DNA of 64,000 nucleotides from Streptomyces showdoensis (GTDB lineage Bacteria; Actinomycetota; Actinomycetes; Streptomycetales; Streptomycetaceae): positions 1,550,001 through 1,614,000 of the forward strand of contig NZ_BAAAXG010000026.1 in NCBI RefSeq assembly GCF_039535475.1, in the 5' to 3' direction. The translations under genes and the position numbers were made by a program. Of the stretch, positions 25,753-34,431 are shown one piece after another (position 1 is the first letter of the stretch; each line of letters opens with the position of its first letter). Below the pieces are notes generated by a model, which did not search any database, was not told the origin of the DNA, and saw only the letters and a program-made list of their open reading frames with translations.

Positions 25753-27222
25753 GTGGCCGATGAGCTCACGCCGGACACCCCGGAGACCCCGGAGGAGTCC
25801 GAAGAGCAGGCGATCAAGCAGCGGAAGAACGGCCTGTACCCGGGCGTCTCCGACGAGCTCGCCGAGAACATGCGGTCCGGCTGGGCCGACACCGAGCTGC
25901 ACGACCTGGCGCCGATCGCCCAGGCCGGGCACACCGCCGACCGTCGCGCCGCGCTGTCCGCCCGCTTCCCGGGCGAGCGCCTGGTGATCCCGGCCGGCAA
26001 CCTGAAGACCCGGTCCAACGACACCGAGTACGGCTTCCGCGCCTCCACCGAGTACGCGTACCTCACCGGTGACCAGACCCACGACGGCGTGCTCGTCCTG
26101 GAGCCGTCCGAGGACGGCCACCAGGCCACGATCTACCTGCTGCCCCGCTCCAACCGCGAGAACGGCGAGTTCTGGCTGGACGGCATGGGCGAGCTGTGGG
26201 TCGGCCGCCGCAACTCCCTCGCCGAGGCCGAGCAGCTGCTCGGGATCCCGGCGAAGGACGTCCGCGAGCTGCCCGAGCGGCTCAAGGAGGCCACCGGCCC
26301 GGTCCGCAACGTGCGCGGCCACGACGCCGGCATCGAGGCCGCGCTGACCGACAAGGTCACCGCCGAGCGCGACGAGGAGCTGCGCGTCTTCCTCTCCGAG
26401 GCCCGCCTCGTGAAGGACGCCTTCGAGGTCGCCGAGCTCCAGAAGGCCTGCGACTCCACCGCCCGCGGCTTCGAGGACGTCGTCAAGGTCCTCGACAAGG
26501 CCGAGGCGACCAGCGAGCGCTACATCGAGGGCACCTTCTTCCTGCGCGCCCGGGTCGAGGGCAACGACGTCGGCTACGGCTCCATCTGCGCCTCCGGCCC
26601 GCACGCCTGCACCCTGCACTGGGTCCGCAACGACGGCCCGGTCCGCTCCGGCGACCTGCTGCTGCTCGACGCCGGCGTGGAGACCACCGAGCTCTACACC
26701 GCCGACGTCACCCGCACCCTGCCGGTCAACGGCCGGTACACGGAGATCCAGCGCAAGATCTACGACGCGGTGTACGAGGCCCAGGAGGCCGGCATCGCCG
26801 CGGTGAAGCCGGGCGCCTCCTACCGCGACTTCCACGACGCGGCCCAGCGCGTGCTGGCCGAGAAGCTGGTCGAGTGGGGCCTCGTCGAGGGCCCGGCCGA
26901 GCGCGTCCTGGAGCTGGGCCTGCAGCGCCGCTGGACCCTGCACGGCACCGGCCACATGCTCGGCATGGACGTCCACGACTGCGCCGCCGCGCGCACCGAG
27001 GCGTACGTCGACTGCACGCTGGAGCCGGGCATGTGCCTGACCGTCGAGCCGGGTCTCTACTTCCAGGCCGACGACCTGACCGTGCCCGAGGAGTACCGGG
27101 GCATCGGCGTCCGGATCGAGGACGACATCCTGGTCACCGAGGACGGCAACCGGAACCTCTCGGCCGCGCTGCCGCGCCGCTCCGACGAGGTCGAGGCGTG
27201 GATGGCCGGCCTGAAGGGCTGA
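25753..27222 (+). CDS. pepP: Xaa-Pro aminopeptidase (M24B)
   Basis: GTG 25753 follows GAGGAGG. The 489-residue protein has the aminopeptidase P N-terminal domain (TEYAYLTGDQTHDGVLVLE) and the pita-bread catalytic domain. Metal ligands are visible: Asp in LLLLDAGVE, Asp in YTADVTRTLP, His in HGTGHMLGMDVHD, Glu in LTVEPGLYF and Glu in VRIEDDILV. It removes N-terminal residues followed by proline from peptides in the cytosol using two metal ions. The gene stands alone and ends at a strong hairpin. Confidence 0.93.
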   Translation: MADELTPDTPETPEESEEQAIKQRKNGLYPGVSDELAENMRSGWADTELHDLAPIAQAGHTADRRAALSARFPGERLVIPAGNLKTRSNDTEYGFRASTEYAYLTGDQTHDGVLVLEPSEDGHQATIYLLPRSNRENGEFWLDGMGELWVGRRNSLAEAEQLLGIPAKDVRELPERLKEATGPVRNVRGHDAGIEAALTDKVTAERDEELRVFLSEARLVKDAFEVAELQKACDSTARGFEDVVKVLDKAEATSERYIEGTFFLRARVEGNDVGYGSICASGPHACTLHWVRNDGPVRSGDLLLLDAGVETTELYTADVTRTLPVNGRYTEIQRKIYDAVYEAQEAGIAAVKPGASYRDFHDAAQRVLAEKLVEWGLVEGPAERVLELGLQRRWTLHGTGHMLGMDVHDCAAARTEAYVDCTLEPGMCLTVEPGLYFQADDLTVPEEYRGIGVRIEDDILVTEDGNRNLSAALPRRSDEVEAWMAGLKG

Positions 27223-27236
27223 CCGTACGCACGGAC

Positions 27237-27268
27237 AGGGCCCCGCCGACTCCGGTCGGCGGGGCCCT
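27237..27268 (+). terminator. Terminator of the Xaa-Pro aminopeptidase gene
   Basis: A perfect 14-bp stem (27237-27250 with 27255-27268) closes the loop TCCG 15 bases after the stop codon. Confidence 0.85.
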
Positions 27269-27297
27269 CGCGCGTCCGGATGCGGATGCGGGTCAAA

Positions 27298-27374
27298 GGG
27301 GCAGAGGGCAGGGGGCAGAGGGCAGAGGGCAGAGGGCAGAGGGCAGGGGGCAGGGGGCAGGGGGCAGGGGGCAG
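27298..27374. repeat. 7-bp G-rich tandem repeat (A/G)GGGCAG, 11 copies
   Basis: Eleven units of 7 bp follow one another, six beginning with G and five with A. The array lies between the ends of two convergent genes, right before the stop of the minus-strand gene. It has many G4 runs on the plus strand. Confidence 0.95.
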
Positions 27375-27385
27375 GGGGCCGAGGG

Positions 27386-27829
27386 TCAGGTCAGCGCCAG
27401 CGGGGCGTCCGGGCGCCACTTGATGATCTTGTCGAAGCTGACCAGCGCGCCGCCCCGGCCGGTACGCCCGAAGTGGACGTGGTCGGCGAGCTCCTCGATC
27501 AGCCGCAGCCCCCGCCCGTTCTCGGCGTCGGGCGCCGCCGGACGCCGCTCGGGGGCCGGGGCGAAGCCGGGGCCCGAGTCGGCCACCTCGATGCGACAGG
27601 TCTCGCCGTCGAGATAGGCGGTGACCCGGTACGCCTGCGAACCCTCGCCCCGGTCCACCGTGCCGCCGTGCTCGACGGCGTTGGCGCACGCCTCGGTCAG
27701 GGCCACCGACAGCTCGTACGACACGTCCGGGTCGACGCCCGCGGTCTCCATCGTGCCGAGCAGCAGCCGCCGGGCGAGCGGCACGCTCGCAGCCTCGCGC
27801 CGCAGATGCAGGGACCACCAGATGCTCAT
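27386..27829 (-). CDS. RsbW-like ATP-binding regulatory protein (HATPase_c)
   Basis: ATG 27829 (MSIWWSLHLRREAASVPL) follows AGGAGG; upstream in-frame codons lack family similarity. The 147-residue GHKL ATPase domain has the N-box ALTEACANAVEHG, G1 in VADSGPGFAP and G2 in NGRGLRLIEELADHV. It resembles anti-sigma or switch-protein kinases of Streptomyces. It stands alone and convergent to pepP. An AATACGTAT stretch upstream (around 27878-27886) may be part of its promoter. Confidence 0.85.
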   Translation of the reverse strand: MSIWWSLHLRREAASVPLARRLLLGTMETAGVDPDVSYELSVALTEACANAVEHGGTVDRGEGSQAYRVTAYLDGETCRIEVADSGPGFAPAPERRPAAPDAENGRGLRLIEELADHVHFGRTGRGGALVSFDKIIKWRPDAPLALT

Positions 27830-28048
27830 GCTCCAGCCTCCTGGCTGCGGCTCGACATGCTGCGGCACGACATACCGATACGTATTGCCGTCCCGCGTGG
27901 TCCATAAGCCCCGAGCCCCGTCAAGAGCGCCCGTTCGGCGGATGCACTCCTCCCGTGCGCCGGTGTATGTCACCCCTAACGCGCCCAAGAGTGACCTTCC
28001 GGACCTGCCGTATGGGAGGGGTGGGGCTGGTGCGATGATGGGCCCGCC

Positions 28049-28849
28049 ATGTCTGCCCCCGCGCTAGCGCCACGCATGCTGAGGGCCGCGGTGTTCACCG
28101 CGGTCTGTGTCGTGCTGTCCGCGCTCGGCCACGCGCTGGCCGCCTGCGCGGGGATCGCGCTGTGGTCGATGGCCGCCGGCTTCCTCGGCGTCTTCGGCAT
28201 CACCGTGCTCTTCACCGGACGCGAGCGCTCGCTGCCCGCCATCGTCGGTGCGCTGACGGTCGGACAGCTCGGCCTGCACGCCCTCTTCGGGTTCGGCCAG
28301 CGCCGGCTCGCCATGGGCGCCGAGGCCGACCAGGCCCTCGTCCGGATGGCCGCCAAGCTCGTCTGCGGCCAGGGCGGCACGTCCCTGAGCCCCGCCGACG
28401 CGGCCCGGATCGTCAGCGACGCGGGGCTCGCCCCGGCCGCCGCCACCGGGCACGGCCACATGGCCGGCATGAGCGGCACGAGCGCCGCGACCACCGCCGC
28501 CCGGGCGGCCGAACTGGTGCCCAGCCTGCCCATGCTGCTCGGCCACCTGCTGGCCGCGCTGGCCACCGGCTGGCTGCTGCGCCGCGGCGACCTCGCGCTG
28601 ACCCGGCTGGTCCGGCTCTCCGCGCAGGGCGCCACCGAGCTCGCCGCCTGCGCGCTCGTCCGCTCGCTGCGCGCCGCGCTCTCCCTCGTACGGGCCCTGC
28701 TCGCCGGGCTGCCGGGGGTTCCGGCCACCGGGCCGCGCGGCCCCGCCCGCACCGCCTTCGACTCCTCGCCGCCGCCGGTGGCCGAGGCACTCCAGCACAC
28801 CGTGATCAGGCGCGGCCCCCCGGCCGCATCCTGCGTCCTCGCAGCCTGA
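28049..28849 (+). CDS. Integral membrane protein with a His/Met-rich loop, copper-cluster associated
   Basis: The 266-residue protein has about four hydrophobic segments (VFTAVCVVLSALGHALA, LWSMAAGFLGVFGITVLF, AIVGALTVGQLGLHALFGF, MLLGHLLAALATGWLL). A loop of about 70 residues between the third and fourth contains GHGHMAGMSG, a set of His and Met residues suited to copper binding. The gene is the first of a plus-strand row of copper genes (YcnI, Sco, PCuAC, CopCD, Dyp peroxidase). I cannot assign a family; a copper role is inferred from the loop and neighbours. Confidence 0.72.
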   Translation: MSAPALAPRMLRAAVFTAVCVVLSALGHALAACAGIALWSMAAGFLGVFGITVLFTGRERSLPAIVGALTVGQLGLHALFGFGQRRLAMGAEADQALVRMAAKLVCGQGGTSLSPADAARIVSDAGLAPAAATGHGHMAGMSGTSAATTAARAAELVPSLPMLLGHLLAALATGWLLRRGDLALTRLVRLSAQGATELAACALVRSLRAALSLVRALLAGLPGVPATGPRGPARTAFDSSPPPVAEALQHTVIRRGPPAASCVLAA

Positions 28850-28998
28850 CGCGGACCGCTCGGAGGGAGCGGATCCGCGGTCGTCCGTGCGCCGGACGGC
28901 CCCCCGGACGATGCGCCGCATCCCTGACGTGCCGGTTCCACGGCACGTCACGGCGTCCGGTTTTCCGACTTCTCCTTCGAGCTGGAGTGTCTTCTGCC

Positions 28999-29760
28999 AT
29001 GAGCGTTTCCCGTACCCACCTCTCCCGCGCCGTCCTCACCGGCGGCGCCGCCGTCGCCTCCGTCCTGCTGCTGGCCGGCACCGCTTCCGCGCACGTCGGC
29101 GTCCAGCCGCAGGGCGAGGCCGCCAAGGGCGGCTACGCGACCGTCAACGTGAAGGTGCCGAACGAGCGCGACAACGCCTCCACCGTCAAGGTCGAGGTCA
29201 ACTTCCCCACCGACCACCCGCTGGCCTCCGTGATGCCGCAGCCGGTCCCCGGCTGGAAGGTCGAGGTCACCAAGGCCAAGCTGGCCAAGCCGCTGGAGCT
29301 GCACGGCAAGAAGATCAACGAGGCGGTCGCCAAGGTCACCTGGACCGCGGACGGCTCGAAGATCGGCCCCGGCCAGTTCCAGCAGTTCCCGCTCTCCCTC
29401 GGCCAGCTGCCCGAGGACGCCGACCGGCTCGTCCTGAAGGCCGTCCAGACCTACGACAACAACGAGGTCGTGCGCTGGATCGAGGAGCCCAAGGACGGCG
29501 CGCCGGAGCCGGAGAACCCCGCCCCGGTGCTGAAGCTGTCCGCGGCGACCGGTGACCACCACGGTGGCGCCGCCCCGGCCGCCGACGACAAGGCCGCCGA
29601 CCACGACGAGAAGGCCGGTCACGACGAGAAGGCCGCGGGCCACGAGGAGGCCGCGAGCTCGACCGACAGCGCGGCCCGTGTGCTCGGCGTGGTCGGCATC
29701 CTCGTGGGCCTCGCCGGCATCGCCTTCGGTGTCCTCGCCGGACGCCGCCGCTCGGCCTGA
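28999..29760 (+). CDS. YcnI-like (DUF1775) exported copper protein
   Basis: The 253-residue protein has a signal peptide ending ...TASA-HVGVQPQGEA, leaving an N-terminal histidine as in Bacillus YcnI, where that histidine binds Cu(II). The DUF1775 domain covers about residues 31-180 (VPNERDNASTVKVEVNFPT, then TWTADGSKIGPGQFQQFPLS). A His/Asp/Glu-rich linker (DDKAADHDEKAGHDEKAAGH) and a C-terminal transmembrane helix follow, so the domain is anchored outside the membrane. It probably receives or passes copper together with Sco, PCuAC and CopCD. Confidence 0.88.
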   Translation: MSVSRTHLSRAVLTGGAAVASVLLLAGTASAHVGVQPQGEAAKGGYATVNVKVPNERDNASTVKVEVNFPTDHPLASVMPQPVPGWKVEVTKAKLAKPLELHGKKINEAVAKVTWTADGSKIGPGQFQQFPLSLGQLPEDADRLVLKAVQTYDNNEVVRWIEEPKDGAPEPENPAPVLKLSAATGDHHGGAAPAADDKAADHDEKAGHDEKAAGHEEAASSTDSAARVLGVVGILVGLAGIAFGVLAGRRRSA

Positions 29761-29790
29761 CGGCCGATCCCCCAACCCGGAAGAAACACC

Positions 29791-30531
29791 ATGTCCGACA
29801 GCAAGAAAGCCGTCCAGCCCGGTGCCGTCGAAGCGAAGGACGGCGGCCGCCCCGGCCGCCGGGCCCCGCTGATCGCCGCCGCCGTGGCCATCGTCGCGGC
29901 GCTCGGGATCACGGCCGCGGTCGGTCTCGGCGACGGCGACAAGAAGCCCGGCACCACCAGCGGGCCGGTCGCCGAGGTCTCCGGCGGCAGCGACAGCGAC
30001 AAGGCCGCCACCGTCCTCGACCGGCCGTTCGCCAAGCCCGACCTCGTCCTCACCGACACCCAGGGCAAGAAGTACGACCTGCGCGCGGCCACCAAGGGCA
30101 AGCCGACGCTCGTCTACTTCGGCTACACCCACTGCCCCGACGTCTGCCCGCTGACGATGAGCAACATCGCCATCGCCCGCAAGCAGCTCCCCAAGGCGGA
30201 CCAGGACAAGCTCCAGGTCGTCTTCGTCACCACCGACCCCGAGCGGGACACCGCCGCGGAGCTCGGCAAGTGGCTGCCGGCCGCCGGCGACCCGTCCTTC
30301 ATCGGCCTCACCGGCGACTTCAAGACCATCCAGGCGGGCGCCCGCTCCATCGGCATCGGCATCGACCCGGCGAAGAAGGAGAAGGACGGCTCGGTCGTCT
30401 CCATGCACGGAGCACAGGTGATCGCGTTCTCGCCGACCACCGACCAGGGCTACGTCCTGTACGGCGAGAGCACCAGCGCCGACGACTACGCCAAGGACCT
30501 GCCGAAGCTCATCAAGGGGGAGAACCCGTGA
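29791..30531 (+). CDS. sco: Sco1/SenC-type copper chaperone
   Basis: The 246-residue protein has an N-terminal membrane anchor (APLIAAAVAIVAALGITAAVG) and a thioredoxin-like Sco domain with the CxxxC copper site in GYTHCPDVCPLTM and the distal histidine in VSMHGAQVIAFS. Sco proteins deliver copper to the CuA site of cytochrome oxidase; in S. lividans Sco is needed for oxidase assembly and morphological development under low copper. Its stop overlaps the next start (GTGA), so sco and ecuC are coupled. Confidence 0.93.
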   Translation: MSDSKKAVQPGAVEAKDGGRPGRRAPLIAAAVAIVAALGITAAVGLGDGDKKPGTTSGPVAEVSGGSDSDKAATVLDRPFAKPDLVLTDTQGKKYDLRAATKGKPTLVYFGYTHCPDVCPLTMSNIAIARKQLPKADQDKLQVVFVTTDPERDTAAELGKWLPAAGDPSFIGLTGDFKTIQAGARSIGIGIDPAKKEKDGSVVSMHGAQVIAFSPTTDQGYVLYGESTSADDYAKDLPKLIKGENP

Positions 30532-30983
30532 ACCGCCGCACCACCGCCCTGTCCGCCGCCGTCGCGCTCACCGCAGCGCTCGTGCTGACGGGCTGTTCGT
30601 CCGCGGACGCCGACGCGCCCGCGCTCAAGGTGAGCGGCGCGTTCATGCCGCAGCCCGTGATGGACATGGCCGGCGGCTTCCTCACCATCACCAACGGCGG
30701 CGACGTCGCCGACAAGCTCACCTCCGTCACCAGCGGTCTCTCGGACGACGTCACGATGCACGAGACGAAGAACCAGAAGATGCAGGAGGTGAAGGCCTTC
30801 GACATCCCGGCGAACGGCGAGCTCAAGCTCGAACGCGGTGGCAACCACATCATGTTCATGGAGCTGAAGAAGCAGCCGAAGCAGGGCGAGAAGGTGAGCA
30901 TCGAGCTCCACTTCGAGAAGTCCGGCCCGATCAAGGTCGACCTTCCCGTCGAGGCGCCGAACCACAACCCGAAGCAGCACTGA
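30528..30983 (+). CDS. ecuC: PCuAC-type copper chaperone lipoprotein
   Basis: GTG 30528 overlaps the sco stop. The 151-residue protein has a lipoprotein signal peptide (lipobox VLTGC) and a PCuAC domain with the Met/His copper ligands: MDMAGGFLTI, TMHETKNQKM and HIMFMELKK (the HxM end of the motif). It fits ECuC of S. lividans, an extracytoplasmic Cu(I) chaperone that hands copper to Sco. The orthology rests on gene order and motif. Confidence 0.9.
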   Translation: MNRRTTALSAAVALTAALVLTGCSSADADAPALKVSGAFMPQPVMDMAGGFLTITNGGDVADKLTSVTSGLSDDVTMHETKNQKMQEVKAFDIPANGELKLERGGNHIMFMELKKQPKQGEKVSIELHFEKSGPIKVDLPVEAPNHNPKQH

Positions 30984-31006
30984 GCTAGTCGAGGGAGAAC
31001 AGGACG

Positions 31007-33034
31007 ATGACCACCACCGCCCCGCGCCTCGGGCCGGCCGTGACCCGGCTGCTGCTCGTCGTGGCCGCGCTCCTGGGCACGCTGCTCGCCACGGCGGGCC
31101 CCGCGTCCGCGCACGCGGCCCTGACCGGCAGCGACCCGCAGGACGGGGCGGTGGTCGCCACCGCCCCCAAGGACGTCAACCTCACCTTCTCCGAGCAGGT
31201 CGCCATGGGCACCGACTCGATCCGGGTCCTCGACCCGTCGGGGAAGCGGGTCGACACCGGAGAGATCCGCGACATGTGCAGCGGCTCGATCGTCCGCTAC
31301 GGCGTCGAGCTGCTGCCCGGACTGCCCGACGGCACCTACACGGTGGCCTGGCAGACCGTCTCCGCGGACAGCCACCCGGTCTCCGGCGCCTTCACCTTCT
31401 CGGTCGGCGCCCCCTCCACGACCACGGTCGCCCTGCCCGAACAGAGCGCGGGCGGCGGGGTCGTCGGCGCCCTGTACGGGATCGCGCGCTACCTCTCGTA
31501 CGCCGGTTTCGTCGTCCTCGTCGGCGGCGGCGCCTTCGTCCTGGCCTGCTGGCCGCGCGGGGCGGGCGTGCGGCCGGTGCAGAAGCTCGTGGTGCGCGGC
31601 TGGCTCACGCTGACCGGCGCCACCCTCGCGATGCTGCTGCTCCGCTCGCCGTACACCGGCTCGGGGAAGCTCGCCGACGTCTTCGACCTGGCCGGGCTGC
31701 AGTCCGTCCTGGCGACGAAGACCGGGGCGGCGCTCTCCTCGCGCATGCTGCTCCTCGGCGCGGCGGCGCTGTTCGTGGCCGTGCTGTTCGGCGCGTACGC
31801 CCGGCGCACCGACGAGAAGGAGCACAAGGACCTCACCTTCGGCCTCGCGCTCGGCGGCACCGTCGTCGCGGCCGGCATCGCCGGTACGTGGGCGCTCGCC
31901 GAGCACGCCTCGACCGGGCTGCAGCCGGGCATCGCGATGCCGGTCGACATCCTGCACCTGCTCGCGGTGGCCGTCTGGCTCGGCGGCCTGACGACGCTGC
32001 TGGTCGCGCTGTACCGGGACCCCTCGGTCGAGCGGTCCGCGGTCGAGCGGTACTCGAAGCTCGCGTTCGGCTCGGTCGTCGTCCTCGTCGTCACCGGGAT
32101 CTACCAGTCCTGGCGGCAGGTCGGCACCTGGTCCGCGATGACGGACACGCGGTACGGGCAGCTGCTCCTGGTGAAGATCGGCCTGGTCGCCGTCCTCGTG
32201 GGGATCGCCTGGGTGTCGCGCCGGTGGGTGCGGCGGCTGGGGGACGCCGGGGGCACGGAGACCACCGGGACCGCCGGGACCGCCGGGGCGTCCGAGCCCT
32301 CCGAGGCGGCCGACGTGTCCGAGCCCTCCGAGGCGGCTGCTCCCGAGGACTCCACGGACTCCGAGGGCTCTGAGCGCTCCGAGGGCTCCGAGGGCTCCGG
32401 CGCCGAGGGCTCCGAGGGCTCCGAGGGCTCCGAGGGCTCCGGCGCCGAGGTCGACGACGCTCGTTCCGCGCAGCTCGCACGGCAGCGGGCCGCCGTCGCC
32501 ACCGCCCGGCGCAAGCGGGAGCGGGACGCCGACCCCGAGCGGGCCGGGCTGCGCCGCTCGGTGCTGACCGAGGCCGCCGTCGCGGTCGTGCTGCTCGCCG
32601 TGACGACCGTGCTGACCTCGACCGAGCCGGCCCGTACGGAGGAGGAGGCGGGCCGCCTCAAGGCCTCGTCCGGTTCCTCCGCCGTGCCCAACCGGCCGAT
32701 CGACGTCCGGATGCCCTTCGACACCGGCGGCGTGGACGGCAAGGGCACCGTGCAGCTGACCCTGTCCCCCGGGCGCACCGGCGCCAACGCGCTGCACATC
32801 TACGTGCTGCGGCCCAACGGGCGGGCCCTGGACGTACCCGAGGTGAAGGTCGCCTTCACCCTCAAGGAGAAGCAGATCGGCCCGCTGCCGGTACTGCCGG
32901 ACCGGATCCAGACCGGCCACTGGACCGCCACCGGCGTCCAGCTCCCGATGGCGGGCGAGTGGCAGATGCAGATCACCGTGCGCACCTCCGACATCGACCA
33001 GATCACCATCGACAAGAACGTGAAGATCGGCTGA
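31007..33034 (+). CDS. CopC-CopD fusion, copper import membrane protein
   Basis: The 675-residue protein has a signal peptide, a CopC domain directly after it (ASAHAALTGSDPQDG at the mature start with the conserved N-terminal His; SADSHPVSGAFTF with the second His), and a CopD domain of about eight helices (residues ~150-410). A Ser/Glu repeat region (about 420-485, units GSEGSE), another transmembrane helix (AAVAVVLLAVTTVLT) and a C-terminal extracytoplasmic beta domain follow. CopC binds Cu(II) and CopD moves copper across the membrane. The Ser/Glu insert is low-complexity and is probably a flexible cytosolic loop. In S. lividans the gene between ecuC and dtpA is of this type. Confidence 0.9.
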   Translation: MTTTAPRLGPAVTRLLLVVAALLGTLLATAGPASAHAALTGSDPQDGAVVATAPKDVNLTFSEQVAMGTDSIRVLDPSGKRVDTGEIRDMCSGSIVRYGVELLPGLPDGTYTVAWQTVSADSHPVSGAFTFSVGAPSTTTVALPEQSAGGGVVGALYGIARYLSYAGFVVLVGGGAFVLACWPRGAGVRPVQKLVVRGWLTLTGATLAMLLLRSPYTGSGKLADVFDLAGLQSVLATKTGAALSSRMLLLGAAALFVAVLFGAYARRTDEKEHKDLTFGLALGGTVVAAGIAGTWALAEHASTGLQPGIAMPVDILHLLAVAVWLGGLTTLLVALYRDPSVERSAVERYSKLAFGSVVVLVVTGIYQSWRQVGTWSAMTDTRYGQLLLVKIGLVAVLVGIAWVSRRWVRRLGDAGGTETTGTAGTAGASEPSEAADVSEPSEAAAPEDSTDSEGSERSEGSEGSGAEGSEGSEGSEGSGAEVDDARSAQLARQRAAVATARRKRERDADPERAGLRRSVLTEAAVAVVLLAVTTVLTSTEPARTEEEAGRLKASSGSSAVPNRPIDVRMPFDTGGVDGKGTVQLTLSPGRTGANALHIYVLRPNGRALDVPEVKVAFTLKEKQIGPLPVLPDRIQTGHWTATGVQLPMAGEWQMQITVRTSDIDQITIDKNVKIG

Positions 33035-33039
33035 CCTCC

Positions 33040-34359
33040 GTGAACGACCCCGTGAACGCCTCCGTGAGCAACGCCGTGAACGACTCCGTGGACGACTCCG
33101 TGGACGACGGCACCATCGACATCTCCCGGCGGCGCCTGCTCGGCACCGTCGGCGCCGCGGGCGCGACCGGTCTCCTGATCGGCGCGGCCGGCGGCGCGGG
33201 CATCGCGGCGGCGGGGGACGGCTCCGGCACCGCCGACGCCTCCGCGCTCACCTCGGTGGGCGCGACCGAGGTGATGTTTCACGGGAAACATCAAGCGGGG
33301 ATCACCACTCCGCTTCAGGCCCGCGGGCATCTGGTCGCCTTCGACCTCGCCCCGGGCGCGGGCCGCAAGGAGGCCGCCGCGCTGCTGCGGCGCTGGTCGG
33401 CCACGGCGAAGGCGGTGATGGCGGGCAGGCCCTCGACCGGGGACACGGGCATCGCGCTCGACGCCGGGCCCTCCTCGCTGACCGTGACCTTCGGCTTCGG
33501 CCGCAGCTTCTTCGACCGGACCGGGCTCACCGCGCGGCGCCCGCAGCAGCTGGACCCGCTGCCCGCGTTCTCCTCCGACGCGCTCGACCCGAAGCGCTCC
33601 GAGGGCGACCTGTGGGTGCAGATCGGCGCCGACGACGCGCTCGTCGCCTTCCACGCGCTGCGGGCGCTGCAGAAGGACGCGGACGGGGCGGCGCGGGTGC
33701 GCTGGCAGATGAACGGCTTCAACCGTTCGGCCGGGGCCACGGCCCGGCCGATGACCGCCCGGAACCTGATGGGGCAGGTCGACGGCACCGGCAACCCGAA
33801 GCCGACGGACGCCGACTTCGACCGCCGCATCTTCGTCCCGCGGGGCGGCCAGGGCGCTGCCGGCGCCCAGGAGTGGATGGCCGGCGGCTCGTACGCGGTC
33901 GTCCGGCGGATCCGGATGCTGCTGGACGACTGGGAGAAGCTGTCCCTGGAGAAGCAGGAGAAGGTGATCGGCCGGCGGAAGGCGGACGGGGCGCCGCTGA
34001 CCGGCGGGAGCGAGACCACCCCGCTGGACCTGGACAAGTTCGGCCCGGACGGCAAGACCGTGATCCCGGACAACGCCCATTCCCGGATCTCCGCCCCCGA
34101 ACAGAACGGCGGCGCGGCGATGCTGCGGCGGCCCTTCTCCTTCCACGACGGGATCGCCGCGGACGGCACCCCGGACGCCGGTCTGCTCTTCGTCTGCTGG
34201 CAGGCCGATCCGCTGCGGGGCTTCGTGCCGGTGCAGCGGAAGCTGGACCGGGGCGACGCCCTGTCGCCGTTCGTCCGGCACGAGGCGAGCGGCCTGTTCG
34301 CGGTGCCGGGCGGGGCGGCGGAGGGCGAGTACGTGGGTCAGCGGCTGCTGGAGTCGTAG
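33040..34359 (+). CDS. dtpA: Dyp-type heme peroxidase with Tat signal
   Basis: The product (up to 439 residues) has a twin-arginine signal (SRRRLLGTVGAAGATGLLIG) and a Dyp fold with the catalytic motif GQVDGTGNPK (GxxDG) and the heme-ligand region ending FSFHDGIA. In S. lividans DtpA is exported by Tat, is linked to GlxA maturation and is copper-regulated. The start is uncertain: from GTG 33040 there are six in-frame GTG codons in a VND/VDD repeat and none has a strong ribosome site. A parS-like sequence lies inside the gene at 33276-33289. Confidence 0.9.
   Translation: MNDPVNASVSNAVNDSVDDSVDDGTIDISRRRLLGTVGAAGATGLLIGAAGGAGIAAAGDGSGTADASALTSVGATEVMFHGKHQAGITTPLQARGHLVAFDLAPGAGRKEAAALLRRWSATAKAVMAGRPSTGDTGIALDAGPSSLTVTFGFGRSFFDRTGLTARRPQQLDPLPAFSSDALDPKRSEGDLWVQIGADDALVAFHALRALQKDADGAARVRWQMNGFNRSAGATARPMTARNLMGQVDGTGNPKPTDADFDRRIFVPRGGQGAAGAQEWMAGGSYAVVRRIRMLLDDWEKLSLEKQEKVIGRRKADGAPLTGGSETTPLDLDKFGPDGKTVIPDNAHSRISAPEQNGGAAMLRRPFSFHDGIAADGTPDAGLLFVCWQADPLRGFVPVQRKLDRGDALSPFVRHEASGLFAVPGGAAEGEYVGQRLLES
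33276..33289. other. parS-like site, one mismatch
   Basis: GTTTCACGGGAAAC differs from the Streptomyces parS consensus GTTTCACGTGAAAC at one base. It lies in the dtpA coding sequence (encoding MFHGKH). Confidence 0.6.
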
Positions 34360-34408
34360 GCGCGTCGCCGGTGAGCGGCTGCTGGAGTCGTAGGCGCGTC
34401 GCCGGTGA
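34341..34408. repeat. 34-bp perfect tandem duplication across the dtpA stop codon
   Basis: 34341-34374 and 34375-34408 are identical and an 8-bp start of a third copy follows. Each unit contains CTGGAGTCGTAG, so the dtpA stop is duplicated. Confidence 0.95.
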
Positions 34409-34431
34409 GCGGCTGCCATTAGGGTGACCGT

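Noticed and set aside
30512..32920. 802-residue open frame on the minus strand
   Set aside because: It is opposite to ecuC and the CopC-CopD gene and shows no recognisable domain.
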